Positions 53,391 through 62,393 of a stretch of 64,000 bases of DNA are shown piece after piece. The translations under genes were made by a program, and so were the position numbers. The notes under the pieces were generated by a model, which had not been told where the DNA came from, searched no databases, and worked only from the letters and a program-made list of their open reading frames with translations. Source of the DNA: an uncultured Neptuniibacter sp. (GTDB lineage Bacteria; Pseudomonadota; Gammaproteobacteria; Pseudomonadales; Balneatricaceae); NCBI RefSeq assembly GCF_947498015.1, contig NZ_CANMIR010000004.1, positions 248,001 through 312,000 on the forward strand. Direction: 5' to 3'. Within the stretch, counting starts at the first letter, position 1, and each line of letters starts with the position of its first letter.

Positions 53391-53403
53391 AAAGGATTAG
53401 ATT

Positions 53404-53892
53404 ATGAAAACCGATCTGGCCGTAGAGAATATTCGCCAACCTATCCCTCCGTTCACTCGAGAGGAGGCGATCCAGAAAATCCGTTTGGCTGAGGATGGAT
53501 GGAATAGTCGCCAGCCTGAAAAAGTGGCATTGGCGTATAGTATAAACAGCCTGTGGCGTAACCGTGATCTGTTCCTCACAGGACGGGATGAGATTGTTCG
53601 TTTCCTTACTGCTAAGTGGGAGAAAGAGCAGGCATACCGTTTGATTAAAGAGCTGTGGGCATATGAGGATAATAGGATTGCGGTGCGTTTTGTTTATGAG
53701 TGGCAAGATACTGATAATCAGTGGTATCGGTCACATGGCAATGAAAACTGGCTATTTGATGATAAAGGTCTGATGGTGGAGCGGCATGCCAGCATCAATG
53801 ACGTCAGAATCTCTGAACAGGAACGTAAATTTAGATGGCCTCAGGGGCGACGCCCAGATGATCATCCAGGTCTCAGTGAATTGGGCCTATAA
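53404..53892 (+). CDS. DUF1348 (NTF2-like) protein
   Basis: 162 residues. [48 protein letters not shown] and [24 protein letters not shown] are typical of DUF1348, a SnoaL/NTF2-like family. Such proteins often sit in small redox operons; their activity is unknown. AAGGA precedes the ATG. It follows the reductase-ferredoxin gene by 13 bp. Confidence 0.9.
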   Translation: MKTDLAVENIRQPIPPFTREEAIQKIRLAEDGWNSRQPEKVALAYSINSLWRNRDLFLTGRDEIVRFLTAKWEKEQAYRLIKELWAYEDNRIAVRFVYEWQDTDNQWYRSHGNENWLFDDKGLMVERHASINDVRISEQERKFRWPQGRRPDDHPGLSELGL

Positions 53893-53896
53893 AACA

Positions 53897-53930
53897 AAAC
53901 ACCCGGAGCGATGCCGCACCGGGTGTTTGT
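53897..53930. terminator. Terminator between DUF1348 and mscS-like genes
   Basis: AAACACCCGG pairs with CCGGGTGTTT around a 12-base loop, with T residues after it. It lies between convergent genes. Confidence 0.75.
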
Positions 53931-53963
53931 TTACAAATGCATGGTTAAATTGGTCGAAAGGTC

Positions 53964-54797
53964 TTATCCCTGTTGGGGTTCGTTGACGAGAATCACCTTG
54001 CGGTGAGGGAATGGAATCTCGATATTGTTATCATCCAACGCCTTTTTAATCTGTTCTGGAACCGAGTAGAGGATATCGAAGTAGTGCTCTCCCTTGCAGA
54101 AGGGGCGAACCAGAAAGTCGACTGAGCTGTCGTTTAGGGTTTCAACCTCAATAAAGGGTGCTGGAGTTTGCAGAACATGTGGATGCTCTGAGATAACTTT
54201 TGTGATGACGGCTCTGGCGGCATCAACATTCTCATCGTAAGCGATTCCAAAGTGCATATCGACACCGCGGATCTCATAGTGGGAGTGATTGATGATTTTC
54301 TCTCCCCAGATCTGACTATTGGGGATGATGATCTGCTGATGGTCGAACGTTTCCATGATTGTGGTAAACATATCGATCTCAGTGACTTTACCAAAACAAC
54401 CCCCTGCATCGATAAAATCTCCCACTTTATAGGGGCGAAAAACCAGCAGCATCACGCCTGCTGCTAAATTTGATAGGGTGCCCTGAAGTGCAAGTCCGAC
54501 TGCTAGCCCCGCTGCACCCAGAAGCGCCACGATTGATGTAGTTTCAACCCCGAAGCGGTTTAATACGGCGATAATCACAAAGGCGAGAATCAGATAGCGA
54601 GTCAGGCTACCCAGGAATCGAAACAGAGTGTCATCCAGATGTTTGTGTTGTTGACCGATGTCAGCGACAAATCTGCCGATACGACCGGCTAGCCAGAAGC
54701 CTATGATTAGGATAGCTATGGCTAGTAGGATATTAGTGGTCCAGGCGATAATCGCCGGTAGGTGCTGGTTAAAGTCCGAGCTGTCGAGAAGTTCCAT
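53964..54797 (-). CDS. MscS-family mechanosensitive channel
   Basis: 277 residues with three N-terminal membrane helices. The pore-lining third helix is glycine/alanine-rich (SIVALLGAAGLAVGLALQGTLSNLAAGVML), followed by the beta domain (FRPYKVGDFIDAGGCFGKVTEIDMFTTIM). This small MscS layout protects against osmotic downshock. I use the ATG at 54797; a TTG at 54806 adds three residues. The gene is single. Confidence 0.94.
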   Translation of the reverse strand: MELLDSSDFNQHLPAIIAWTTNILLAIAILIIGFWLAGRIGRFVADIGQQHKHLDDTLFRFLGSLTRYLILAFVIIAVLNRFGVETTSIVALLGAAGLAVGLALQGTLSNLAAGVMLLVFRPYKVGDFIDAGGCFGKVTEIDMFTTIMETFDHQQIIIPNSQIWGEKIINHSHYEIRGVDMHFGIAYDENVDAARAVITKVISEHPHVLQTPAPFIEVETLNDSSVDFLVRPFCKGEHYFDILYSVPEQIKKALDDNNIEIPFPHRKVILVNEPQQG

Positions 54798-54901
54798 GTT
54801 ATTCAACCCCGTAGAAGATGGATTGCAGAACAGTATAGAACAGAGGCTTAATCGTGGATTAAGCAGGGCTTAATCTGAGCTGTTTTCGTTTTCTGAATGA
54901 G

Positions 54902-54931
54902 GAAAAATGCCCCGCACTGCTGGCGGGGCAT
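54902..54931 (-). terminator. Terminator of the choice-of-anchor I gene
   Basis: ATGCCCCGC / GCGGGGCAT (54907-54915 and 54923-54931) with a T tract on the minus strand (TTTTTCC). It ends transcripts from the gene at 54953. Confidence 0.88.
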
Positions 54932-54952
54932 CAGTTATTCTTTCAATCAGGA

Positions 54953-56485
54953 TTATTCAGTTACGTTAACTTTATAGACTGACACAGTATTGCTGATCTC
55001 ACTGGTGACGATTAACCAGCCTTTGTCATCTACAAACAAGAGTCCTTCCGGGCCGATATCATTTACAAAAGGATCATTCTCATTAGCGTAATCAGAAGGG
55101 CGCCAATCAAGATTGACAAAGGCCTGACCTGAAGGCTGTGACGGGTTACTGATCTTATAGATAAAGATATCGTTGGTACGTTCTGCGCCAATAAACGCAT
55201 AGGTTTCATCCGCGATAGTACCGGTTGTGATCGATTCGGGTTCCGGGCCTTTATCATCACTGCGGCTGTCTACCCAGTTAGCTTGATCGCTTTCAGCGTA
55301 CTTTTGAATGGTGATTTCGAACTGGTTGCCAGAATCGAAAACCTGTTTACCATTCTGGTTCCAGATAGAGAAGGAGCGAGCACCGTAAGAATATATCTCA
55401 TCATGGTCACCGTCCTGATCTTTGTCACCGGTAGCCAGAGTCGTTTTTAAACGCCCCAGTTGAGCACTTTGCTGCAGTGTTTCTGCATTTGGGAACGCTT
55501 TTGCATCCAGGGTTAGATCTTTTACACGTACCTCTTCGCTATAACCGTCATAGTCACGAGCATCACCCTCATTGGCAGTGAGAATGAAGGTACTGCCGTC
55601 ACGCTCATAAGTCGCAATAGCATCCGGCTGGTACATTCCCTGTGTTGGCCAGCTTTGGATGTTAATGCCCTCATCTTTATTGCTAGCATCAAATGCGTTG
55701 CGTTTCTGGTGATGTTTTTTATAACCCAGTCCATAGATATCAGTGATAGTGGCGGAGGCGATATCTAGCTTTGCCAGTGCATTGTTTTCCTGAAGGCTTA
55801 TCCAGGCAGTTTTGGAGTCTGCATCAACCGCGATGTATTCAGGCTCAAGATCCTGTGCAACGCTGGCGTTAGGACCGAAAATACGTACATCTTTAAGGCG
55901 AGAGTCGTTAAACTCCTTGAAATCGGCCTGTACTGCTGACCAGTCAGAGGTTTTGATTACGGTGACAGAGCCTTCAGGATCTACATCATAGGCTTTATTC
56001 GGTTCGCCCTCATTAGCAACCAACAGGTATTGGCCGTTGGGTGTGAAGGTCAACATATCGGGCAGAGCCCCCGCTTCAATCTGCTCCAGCGGGTTGCCAT
56101 CCAGATCAAAAATAACAACGACACCCTTATCCTGTTTGGTTTCCGCTTCAATCGCGACAGCGACAAACTCTTCAAAGACCGCGACACTGTTAGGACCACC
56201 ACCGTATGGGCTCAGATCGATAAAGCTGTTTTCACTCAATGAACCTGTTTCGTCGATCTCCAGTATACGCAGACCATTCTCTTCAGCATTCGTGACATAT
56301 AGGCGATTGGCTGATCTGCTGTAGGCTGAGATCTCGGTACAGCTTTCAGCATCCTCAGCACTGCATGCGCCAATCGTTTCTTTAAACTGCCCCAGTTGTG
56401 TAACAGAGATATCTGCATGGGAGACTGTCGAGATTGATACAGACAGGGCCAGTGCGATGCTGGCGGGCAGTAGGTGCTTATTCAT
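54953..56485 (-). CDS. Choice-of-anchor I family secreted beta-propeller protein
   Basis: 510 residues with a signal peptide (ALALSVSISTVSHA) and a propeller of repeated blades (NSVAVFEEFVAVAIEAE, GALPDMLTFTPNGQYLLVANEGEPNKAY, TFILTANEGDARDYDGY, LFVDDKGWLIVTSEISNTVSVYKV). The TANEGD and ANEGEP motifs mark the choice-of-anchor I / alkaline-phosphatase-like group. No anchor is left at the C terminus. It probably sits in the periplasm or is secreted; the substrate is unknown. GGAG precedes the ATG. Confidence 0.85.
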   Translation of the reverse strand: MNKHLLPASIALALSVSISTVSHADISVTQLGQFKETIGACSAEDAESCTEISAYSRSANRLYVTNAEENGLRILEIDETGSLSENSFIDLSPYGGGPNSVAVFEEFVAVAIEAETKQDKGVVVIFDLDGNPLEQIEAGALPDMLTFTPNGQYLLVANEGEPNKAYDVDPEGSVTVIKTSDWSAVQADFKEFNDSRLKDVRIFGPNASVAQDLEPEYIAVDADSKTAWISLQENNALAKLDIASATITDIYGLGYKKHHQKRNAFDASNKDEGINIQSWPTQGMYQPDAIATYERDGSTFILTANEGDARDYDGYSEEVRVKDLTLDAKAFPNAETLQQSAQLGRLKTTLATGDKDQDGDHDEIYSYGARSFSIWNQNGKQVFDSGNQFEITIQKYAESDQANWVDSRSDDKGPEPESITTGTIADETYAFIGAERTNDIFIYKISNPSQPSGQAFVNLDWRPSDYANENDPFVNDIGPEGLLFVDDKGWLIVTSEISNTVSVYKVNVTE

Positions 56486-56636
56486 TTGTTTTGCTCCGTA
56501 AATCGGTCAGGGGTAACGCTTGATTCTGGTCTATAGGTGTTGCAGTTATTTGACGGAACGATGACGGCTTGATTAAGTGGTGCATCCCAGGTTAACGGAG
56601 TAGGCTGTGTGGAATATTTTTTCTTTTGGAGCCGCG

Positions 56637-57401
56637 ATGCGCCTGCAAATCTATTCAGACCTTCATCTGGAGTGCTTTCCTGAAGGGCGAGATCTCAACA
56701 CGGATGAGGCTGATATCATCATCCTGGCTGGTGATATTCACAATGGCACTCAGGGGCTGACATGGGCCAGAAAGCAGTTTCCGTACAACCCGATTATCTA
56801 TGTACCTGGCAACCATGAGTTCTATGGTTCCCATCTATCTGATCTTCGCTATCAGCTTCAAATCTGTGCCCAGAAACTTGATATTCATCTGCTTGATAAT
56901 GGTGAGAAGATCATTGATGGTGTCCGATTTTTAGGTACAACGCTGTGGACCGATTTCCAGCTTTATCAAGAAAATGAGGATTATCCGACTGAGGTTATCA
57001 AAGCTCAGGCGGCGGAGAGGATACCAGACTTTCGTAATATCCTGCAGAACCCGGGTGAGCTATTTAGTGTGGATGAAAGTATCAGGCTACATCACCACTG
57101 CAGGGAGTGGCTTCAGATCGCATTGGCAGGCAAGTTTGACGGAAAAACCGTTGTCATTAGTCACCACGCTCCTTTAGAGCAGTGTATTCCGCTGCAGTAT
57201 CAAGGGGATATGTTATCCCCCGCTTTTGCCTCTGATCTGTATTCGATGATGGGACAGATGTCTCTCTGGATTCATGGGCACGTTCATGAAGCGGTTGATA
57301 TAACCTGTCGGGGAACCCGAGTTGTCGCTAATCCAGGTGGCTATCCGATCGAGGTGGCTGCAGGGCAGGCGTGTGGGCGAGCATTGAATATTGAGATCTA
57401 G
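56637..57401 (+). CDS. Calcineurin-like metallophosphoesterase
   Basis: 254 residues with the metal ligands of the family: DLHLE (IYSDLHLECF), ILAGDIHNGT, VPGNHEFYG, ISHHAPLE and IHGHVHEAVD. A two-metal phosphoesterase with unknown substrate. GGAG six bases before the ATG at 56637 supports this start over the GTG at 56607. It stands alone. Confidence 0.92.
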   Translation: MRLQIYSDLHLECFPEGRDLNTDEADIIILAGDIHNGTQGLTWARKQFPYNPIIYVPGNHEFYGSHLSDLRYQLQICAQKLDIHLLDNGEKIIDGVRFLGTTLWTDFQLYQENEDYPTEVIKAQAAERIPDFRNILQNPGELFSVDESIRLHHHCREWLQIALAGKFDGKTVVISHHAPLEQCIPLQYQGDMLSPAFASDLYSMMGQMSLWIHGHVHEAVDITCRGTRVVANPGGYPIEVAAGQACGRALNIEI

Positions 57402-57592
57402 GTTGGTTAACACCTCATTCTTGGATAGCGTTAAGTGTGTCGAGGCTTTACCAGAGTCGAAATTATTAGAAGAGCGGTCATAACATAATTGCAACGTTGT
57501 CTTTTAGGCTGAGTACTATACCCTAGAGTGATCCCCACAATTTGTCATTTATCCTGGATATCTGGCTGAGCATCAAACTATGAGGCAGCCAA

Positions 57593-58258
57593 ATGACAGA
57601 TCTTCGCTTATGCTATCAAACCGTTGAGTTTGGGAAGCTCGATATCCATCTATGTACCTTACGTAATCGTCAGGAGTTCCATGACCCTGATGGTGAAGCT
57701 GAAAAACTGGGAATATCATCCTCATCCTGGCCGATATTTGGTGTTATCTGGCCCTCTAGCCGAGTCCTTGCGAACTATCTTGACGAGTATCAGACAGAAT
57801 CAAAAAGGATTTTGGAGGTGGGGTGCGGCATGGCACTGACGAGCCTTCTTCTCAATAAACAACATGCGGATATTACAGCGACGGATTATCATCCCGAGGC
57901 GGAGAAGTTTCTCGAAAGAAACGCCCGATTGAATGAGGATGACAAGATCGCTTTTGAGCGGGTCGATTGGGCCGATGATGATGATAACCTGGGGAGGTTT
58001 GATCTCATTATAGGTAGTGATCTGTTATATGAAGATCAACATATTGAGCTTCTTGCAGCGTTTATTGAACGTCATGCAAACGAAACCTGTGAGGTGATTA
58101 TTGTTGATCCAGGTCGGGGACGTAAAACCAAACTGAGCAAAAAAATGATTGAATTCGGCTTCTCCTCCGCGCATCTGAAGCCTGAACAGTCCACTTCTCT
58201 GAAGGAGGAGTTCAAGGGACATATACTTAAATTTCTGCGTATCAAAACGACGGATTGA
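57593..58258 (+). CDS. Class I SAM-dependent methyltransferase (METTL21-like)
   Basis: 221 residues. Motif I is RILEVGCGMALTSLLL, followed by ITATDYHPEAEKFLERNARLN and DLIIGSDLLYEDQHIELLAAFI. The SDLLYE-type motif after DLI is typical of the METTL21/protein-lysine-methyltransferase group. The target is unknown. GAGG precedes the start. Confidence 0.86.
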   Translation: MTDLRLCYQTVEFGKLDIHLCTLRNRQEFHDPDGEAEKLGISSSSWPIFGVIWPSSRVLANYLDEYQTESKRILEVGCGMALTSLLLNKQHADITATDYHPEAEKFLERNARLNEDDKIAFERVDWADDDDNLGRFDLIIGSDLLYEDQHIELLAAFIERHANETCEVIIVDPGRGRKTKLSKKMIEFGFSSAHLKPEQSTSLKEEFKGHILKFLRIKTTD

Positions 58259-58386
58259 ATCCAGACAAGTAAGTTATAAAAGCACTCATTGGTCTGTTCT
58301 GCTTCGGGAGATAGGCTTTGATTGTTGGGTAGACTTGAGAAAAGGTAAACGCCCTGCAATGTACAAGGCGTTAAATACAGACTCTA

Positions 58387-58851
58387 CTAGTGGTGTTTAT
58401 GATGGTGGCCTTGCATACCTCCCATCACTTTCTTAACAGGTAGCGTAAGCAATTTGCTGCTTTCGTCAGAAAAGTTCAATTTAAGATCGATCTCTCCACC
58501 CTCAGCAAGATCGGTTTTCAGACCAATAAGCATAATGTGATAGCCACCAGGCTGGAGTGCTACAGAACCCTCGGCTGGAACGGTGATGGTTTCAACCTGA
58601 CGCATCTTCATTACACCGTTTTCATTTGTATGTGTATGAAGTTCAACGACTTTAGCTACGCTGGAACTGCCGGAAACTAGTTGGATATCGGATGCATCAC
58701 TGTTGTTAATAATCATGAATGATGCACTGTTCATCTGTCCTGGAGGAACCGCTCGGGCATACCCATTTTCGACACTGACTTCAGCCATAGCAAAAGGGGC
58801 GGCTGACAGAGTGGCCAATAAAAACGAACGTTGTAACATTGATTTAATCAT
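58387..58851 (-). CDS. Periplasmic copper chaperone PCuAC
   Basis: 154 residues: a signal peptide (LLATLSAAPFAMA), then the PCuAC fold with the copper-binding His/Met set (NSASFMIINNSD, VVELHTHTNENGVMKMRQVE, GGYHIMLIGLK). The C terminus is Met/His-rich (KKVMGGMQGHHHKHH). It gives Cu(I) to the Cu-A site of cytochrome oxidase together with SCO, which is encoded next to it. AGGA precedes the start. It is the last gene of a FixH-like/SCO/PCuAC set. Confidence 0.93.
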   Translation of the reverse strand: MIKSMLQRSFLLATLSAAPFAMAEVSVENGYARAVPPGQMNSASFMIINNSDASDIQLVSGSSSVAKVVELHTHTNENGVMKMRQVETITVPAEGSVALQPGGYHIMLIGLKTDLAEGGEIDLKLNFSDESSKLLTLPVKKVMGGMQGHHHKHH

Positions 58852-58865
58852 CGATAATTCCTTGA

Positions 58866-59456
58866 TTACAGCAGGTTGCGAATTTCAGCGGCCAACGCAT
58901 CCGGGTTGGTAGCATGAGCAAGGGCTTTTGCCAGCTTGCCCTCTTTATTGATGACATATAGTCGTGAAGAGTGATCAACCGCATAGCCCATCGCTGAGCC
59001 ATCAAGATCCACCATACGGTAAAAGGCTCCATATTGTTTGACCACTTTGTCTATAGTTTCCCGATCTGCTGTGCCACCGGTGAAATTGGGGTGGAAAAAG
59101 CCTGCATATTTTGCCAGCTTTTCCGGCGAGTCTCGCTTAGGGTCGACACTCATGAAGATACCGGCAACCTCCTGCTGCTCAGTTTGGCTGAGTCGTTTTA
59201 AACCTTGGGACGCAACAGCAAGAGCGGTGGGACAAATATCTGGGCAGGATGCATAACCGATAAAGAACAGTACAACTTTGCCGCGGTAATCCTCAAGTCT
59301 GAGGGGGCCATTTTCCGCTTGCAGGGTGAAATCGCCACCCAATTGTTCGCCAAGAGCGATTCTTTGTTCGACCGGTTGTGGGCGGAAGTAGAATGCGATG
59401 GCGACACCAACCAGCATGAATACCGTAAGTAAAAGTAGGTTGCGGAGTGCTTTCAT
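58866..59456 (-). CDS. SCO-family copper/thiol protein
   Basis: 196 residues with one N-terminal membrane anchor and a thioredoxin-like domain: FFIGYASCPDICPTAL holds the CxxxC copper ligands, and VDHSSRLYVI supplies the conserved His. It helps insert copper into Cu-A of cytochrome c oxidase. The ATG at 59456 has AGGA upstream; the track of the frame opens earlier without support. It lies between PCuAC and the FixH-like gene. Confidence 0.94.
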   Translation of the reverse strand: MKALRNLLLLTVFMLVGVAIAFYFRPQPVEQRIALGEQLGGDFTLQAENGPLRLEDYRGKVVLFFIGYASCPDICPTALAVASQGLKRLSQTEQQEVAGIFMSVDPKRDSPEKLAKYAGFFHPNFTGGTADRETIDKVVKQYGAFYRMVDLDGSAMGYAVDHSSRLYVINKEGKLAKALAHATNPDALAAEIRNLL

Positions 59457-59485
59457 TGCTGTCGTCCTATTCTCTTTACTGAGTA

Positions 59486-59977
59486 TCAATGAGCGTTAAA
59501 TTCAAAATTTGCTTGTGTTAGATCACCCTCAGCTTCGGTTATGACCGAAGTGATCCAGGTCATCTCACCGGTGGTACACACCGCCAGAGTAACTTCGGCT
59601 TGCCAAAGGCCTGCACTGTCGGGCACTTGTCTCATCATGACCTGATTCAGCCCCATAAACATCTCTTTACCTTTAAGGTCCAGCATCACCTGATCGGCTG
59701 AGATATTTTTCAGTGATACCTCAAAAACCAGAGGGGTCGCTGAGCGAATGTTGTCAGATTTTATGGTAACGCTGATCTGCTGATCTTCGTGAGTGGCAAT
59801 ACAGCTACTGGTGTTGAGGCTGCACCCGGGAGCTGATGTCAGAATACGAGATTGTGGGGGCGTCTTCTGTGCGATCAGCTCAGGCAGATAGAGAGCAAGT
59901 CCTAAACCTACGATCACTGCAAGAGTGATAATAATTTGAAGGAGGAGGGTGTTTTTACCCTGTTTAGGTTCTGACAT
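59486..59977 (-). CDS. FixH-like membrane-anchored protein
   Basis: 163 residues: a single membrane span (LQIIITLAVIVGLGLALYLP) and a periplasmic Ig-like domain. The order CSLNTSSCIATHEDQQISVTI, then VFEVSLKNISADQVMLDLKG and MMRQVPDSAGLWQAEVTL recall FixH/CcoH-like or copper-resistance-like domains. Two cysteines near residue 52-58 may be redox-active. It starts the FixH-like/SCO/PCuAC operon, whose shared purpose is cytochrome oxidase assembly or metal handling. The family name is uncertain. Confidence 0.65.
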   Translation of the reverse strand: MSEPKQGKNTLLLQIIITLAVIVGLGLALYLPELIAQKTPPQSRILTSAPGCSLNTSSCIATHEDQQISVTIKSDNIRSATPLVFEVSLKNISADQVMLDLKGKEMFMGLNQVMMRQVPDSAGLWQAEVTLAVCTTGEMTWITSVITEAEGDLTQANFEFNAH

Positions 59978-60052
59978 AACTATCTGTATCCGAGTACCGG
60001 GCTATTGTATGGGGTCGCCCTATATTAAAAGAAGTGACAAATTGTCGCACGG

Positions 60053-61087
60053 TTAGATTTCGGTATTACCTATGAGGCGACAGTTCAGGAGTTTTTGTTC
60101 GATCAAAGGCCACTCTATAGATTCAGACGCTATAATCTCGACACGGCTGTCTCTTCGGTATGCGATAGATGAAGATGTTGCTTCATCGATGACCTGGTTA
60201 TAAAAGATCCACCCCTGGTCTGTATTAAAAACGCCCTTTATACGTTGTACTGAGGGAATAGACCCCAGTAGGTCAGTCAGCTCTTTGAGTTGAAAACGTT
60301 CAACAGGGGAGAATACCCAGCCACAGGAGTAGAGGTTATTGGCGGCAGCAGCTTTCGAGAGCGGTGAGCCTGGTTGAGGGCTGAGCCGAATGGGCGCTTC
60401 ATCGGATGTCAGTTGTGAGGTTACCTGTCTGACCTCCGAGTTGTGAGCATTGGGATACGTACTCTTAAGCTCGCCGTTTCTCACCAGATCTAGCAGTGAG
60501 AGCTCGAATCTACCCTGATCACTTTTAATAATTGCCTGTTTAGGAGGGAATAGAGCATTACAGTGTCCCTCGGCTTTGGCGATCTGCTTTTGATCGGCAA
60601 GATCGGTCTTATTGATAACAATGACATCCGCCAGGTTTATCTGATCCTGAAAAGTGGGTTGAGCGATGGCCTCTGGTTGTTGGATTGATCTTGGGTCGAG
60701 CAAACAGATAACAGATCGTAGATCGAGAACCTCACGAAAGTATTCACTTTGGAGCGTGTCGATGATCCCGGCGGGGTGACCGATGCCTGTTGGTTCGATG
60801 ATCAGTCTGTCAGGTTTGACCCGTCTCAGTAGCATTGCCAATGTGGTGGTTAGGGCAGGACCCAAGGCGCAGCAGATGCACCCCCCTGCAAGCTCCTTAA
60901 CAGCAACCCCTTCAATCTGATTCTCCAGTGCTGCCTGATCAATTCCGATTTGCCCAAATTCATTAACCAGCACTGCCCATTTCTCATTCGTGGGTTTGTT
61001 GGCTAACAGTGCATTGATCGCAGTGGTTTTACCGACCCCGAGGAAACCGGTGATGATATTGGTCGGTATATCAGTCAATTTTGGCAT
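60053..61087 (-). CDS. CobW/COG0523 family GTP-binding metallochaperone
   Basis: 344 residues. P-loop GFLGVGKTTAINALL, the metal-binding GGCICCALG (CxCC motif), the Walker B-like LIIEPTGIGHPAG and the GTPase motif VINKTDLAD are all present. A C-terminal CobW_C domain follows. COG0523 proteins deliver metals, often Zn2+ under Zur, or Fe/Co. It overlaps the upstream DMT transporter gene by 17 bases, so the two are coupled. The metal is not predictable here. Confidence 0.9.
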   Translation of the reverse strand: MPKLTDIPTNIITGFLGVGKTTAINALLANKPTNEKWAVLVNEFGQIGIDQAALENQIEGVAVKELAGGCICCALGPALTTTLAMLLRRVKPDRLIIEPTGIGHPAGIIDTLQSEYFREVLDLRSVICLLDPRSIQQPEAIAQPTFQDQINLADVIVINKTDLADQKQIAKAEGHCNALFPPKQAIIKSDQGRFELSLLDLVRNGELKSTYPNAHNSEVRQVTSQLTSDEAPIRLSPQPGSPLSKAAAANNLYSCGWVFSPVERFQLKELTDLLGSIPSVQRIKGVFNTDQGWIFYNQVIDEATSSSIAYRRDSRVEIIASESIEWPLIEQKLLNCRLIGNTEI

Positions 61088-61970
61088 TGATCTTCTCTCG
61101 TTTCCTAAGCGCGGGTAGCTGTGAGATCAGCATACCTAGCAACATGAAAGAGCACCCGGCAATTCCTGCGGTACTAAACTGTTCATCCAACATGAGCCAA
61201 CCGCCGAAGGCAGCAGCAACGGCTTCTAAGCTCATTATAATGGCTGCGTGTGCAGGTGGAGCATGCTTCTGGGCAACGATCTGCAAAGTATAAGCGATAC
61301 CGACTGAGATCAGTCCGGCATATGCGATTGGTGCCCAGGAGAGAAGGGCGTTATCAACTGTAAAGCTATCGGCTTCAATAAATAGGGCAACGAGGCCACT
61401 GAGTATGGCGCAAACGATAAACTGGGAGATAGCCAGTCTGAGGTTGTCTACTTTGGGAGCGAGTTTTGCGATGAGTAGTACGTGGGCCGCCCAGCAGATC
61501 GCACCTAAAAGTTCCAGGATATCACCGAAGTTAATCGTGCTCAGGTCCTGAAAGCTCAGTAGATAAAGCCCTGCAACTGCCAGTAATCCACCGATCCAGG
61601 TATTAACTATGGTTGTTTGGCCAATTAACAGCCCAAGTACCGGCACTAAAATGATATAGAGTCCGGTAATGAATCCAGCGTTTCCTGCGGTTGTATAAAC
61701 CAATCCGGCTTGTTGTAGAGAGGCGCCAGCAAACAATACCCCCCCTGCAAGCAAGCCACTTTTCAATAATCTCTTATTGCAGTGTGATGAGGGGGCTTTA
61801 AAGAAGAGAAGTAGGGGGAGTAAAGAACAGGCTCCAAGCATAAACCGCAGTGCGTTAAAGCCGAAGGGACCTAGAGATTCCATCCCTAGTCGTTGTGCAA
61901 CAAAAGCAAAACCCCAGATGATCGCAACCAATAGAAGCATTAGGTCGGCTTGTAGTTTTTTTGAGTGCAT
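61071..61970 (-). CDS. EamA/DMT-family transporter
   Basis: 299 residues with ten membrane helices in two EamA halves (LLVAIIWGFAFVAQRLGMESLGPFGFNALRF, TAGNAGFITGLYIILVPVLGLLIG, AIIMSLEAVAAAFGGWLMLDEQFS). Substrate is unknown. It is cotranscribed with the CobW-like gene, so a link to metal or a metabolite under iron/zinc limitation is possible. A Fur-box-like promoter lies 88 bp upstream on the opposite strand. Confidence 0.85.
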   Translation of the reverse strand: MHSKKLQADLMLLLVAIIWGFAFVAQRLGMESLGPFGFNALRFMLGACSLLPLLLFFKAPSSHCNKRLLKSGLLAGGVLFAGASLQQAGLVYTTAGNAGFITGLYIILVPVLGLLIGQTTIVNTWIGGLLAVAGLYLLSFQDLSTINFGDILELLGAICWAAHVLLIAKLAPKVDNLRLAISQFIVCAILSGLVALFIEADSFTVDNALLSWAPIAYAGLISVGIAYTLQIVAQKHAPPAHAAIIMSLEAVAAAFGGWLMLDEQFSTAGIAGCSFMLLGMLISQLPALRKREKINAKID

Positions 61971-62057
61971 TATCTCTTTTTCTAGCAGGCTAAATTGGAA
62001 AGGCGCATACGCTACTCTTATCCAGAGAGGAGGTAAAATAAAAATAAATAAACGCTA

Positions 62058-62086
62058 TTGCAAATCGTTATCAATATCATTAATAT
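62058..62086 (+). promoter_or_regulatory. Promoter with Fur-box-like spacer for sRNA candidate 1
   Basis: TTGCAA, 17 bp, TAATAT. The spacer (ATCGTTATCAATATCAT) looks like a Fur box, so Fur-Fe would block the promoter. Start predicted near 62093. Confidence 0.6.
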
Positions 62087-62092
62087 CGTAGT

Positions 62093-62276
62093 CGCTCATA
62101 AGTGATAGGCAATGGACGACCTCACCTCACAACATTACCGAAACTTGTACCGCTTTCAATGCTCACTGGAAGCTGGTACAGATATTGATACTTCCCCTCG
62201 AATATCAATATCCTAAGCTGAATTCTCACCAGTTCAGTTTACTCCTAAAGCCGGATCACTCGATCCGGCTTTTTTC
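62093..62276 (+). ncRNA. Candidate Fur-regulated small RNA 1
   Basis: No ORF is convincing here. About 184 nt run from a Fur-box promoter to a strong terminator (AAGCCGGATC / GATCCGGCTT, loop ACTC, then six T, 62249-62276). Before it are three hairpins: TGTACC-GCTTTC with GGAAGC-T-GGTACA (62146-62080 to 62180), a perfect 10-bp stem GATATTGATA / TATCAATATC (62181-62190 and 62203-62212) with a C-rich loop CTTCCCCTCGAA, and CTGG / CCAG (62218-62233). The loop TCCCCTC is complementary to strong Shine-Dalgarno sequences. The arrangement recalls RyhB/PrrF-type RNAs, but sequence kinship is not shown. Confidence 0.6.
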
Positions 62277-62359
62277 ATTCCAGGCCCTTTGACTCAAAAG
62301 GTTGTTGGTTTACAGGATTAGAGGGTATTTACGAAGGAAGATATTTTTAATAAATAGTG

Positions 62360-62387
62360 TTGCAAATCATTCTCATTCGTATATTAT
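62360..62387 (+). promoter_or_regulatory. Promoter with Fur-box-like spacer for sRNA candidate 2
   Basis: TTGCAA, 16 bp (ATCATTCTCATTCGTA), TATTAT. The CATTCTCATT run is typical of Fur boxes. The -35 is the same as that of candidate 1. Start predicted near 62394. Confidence 0.6.
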
Positions 62388-62393
62388 GGGTAC

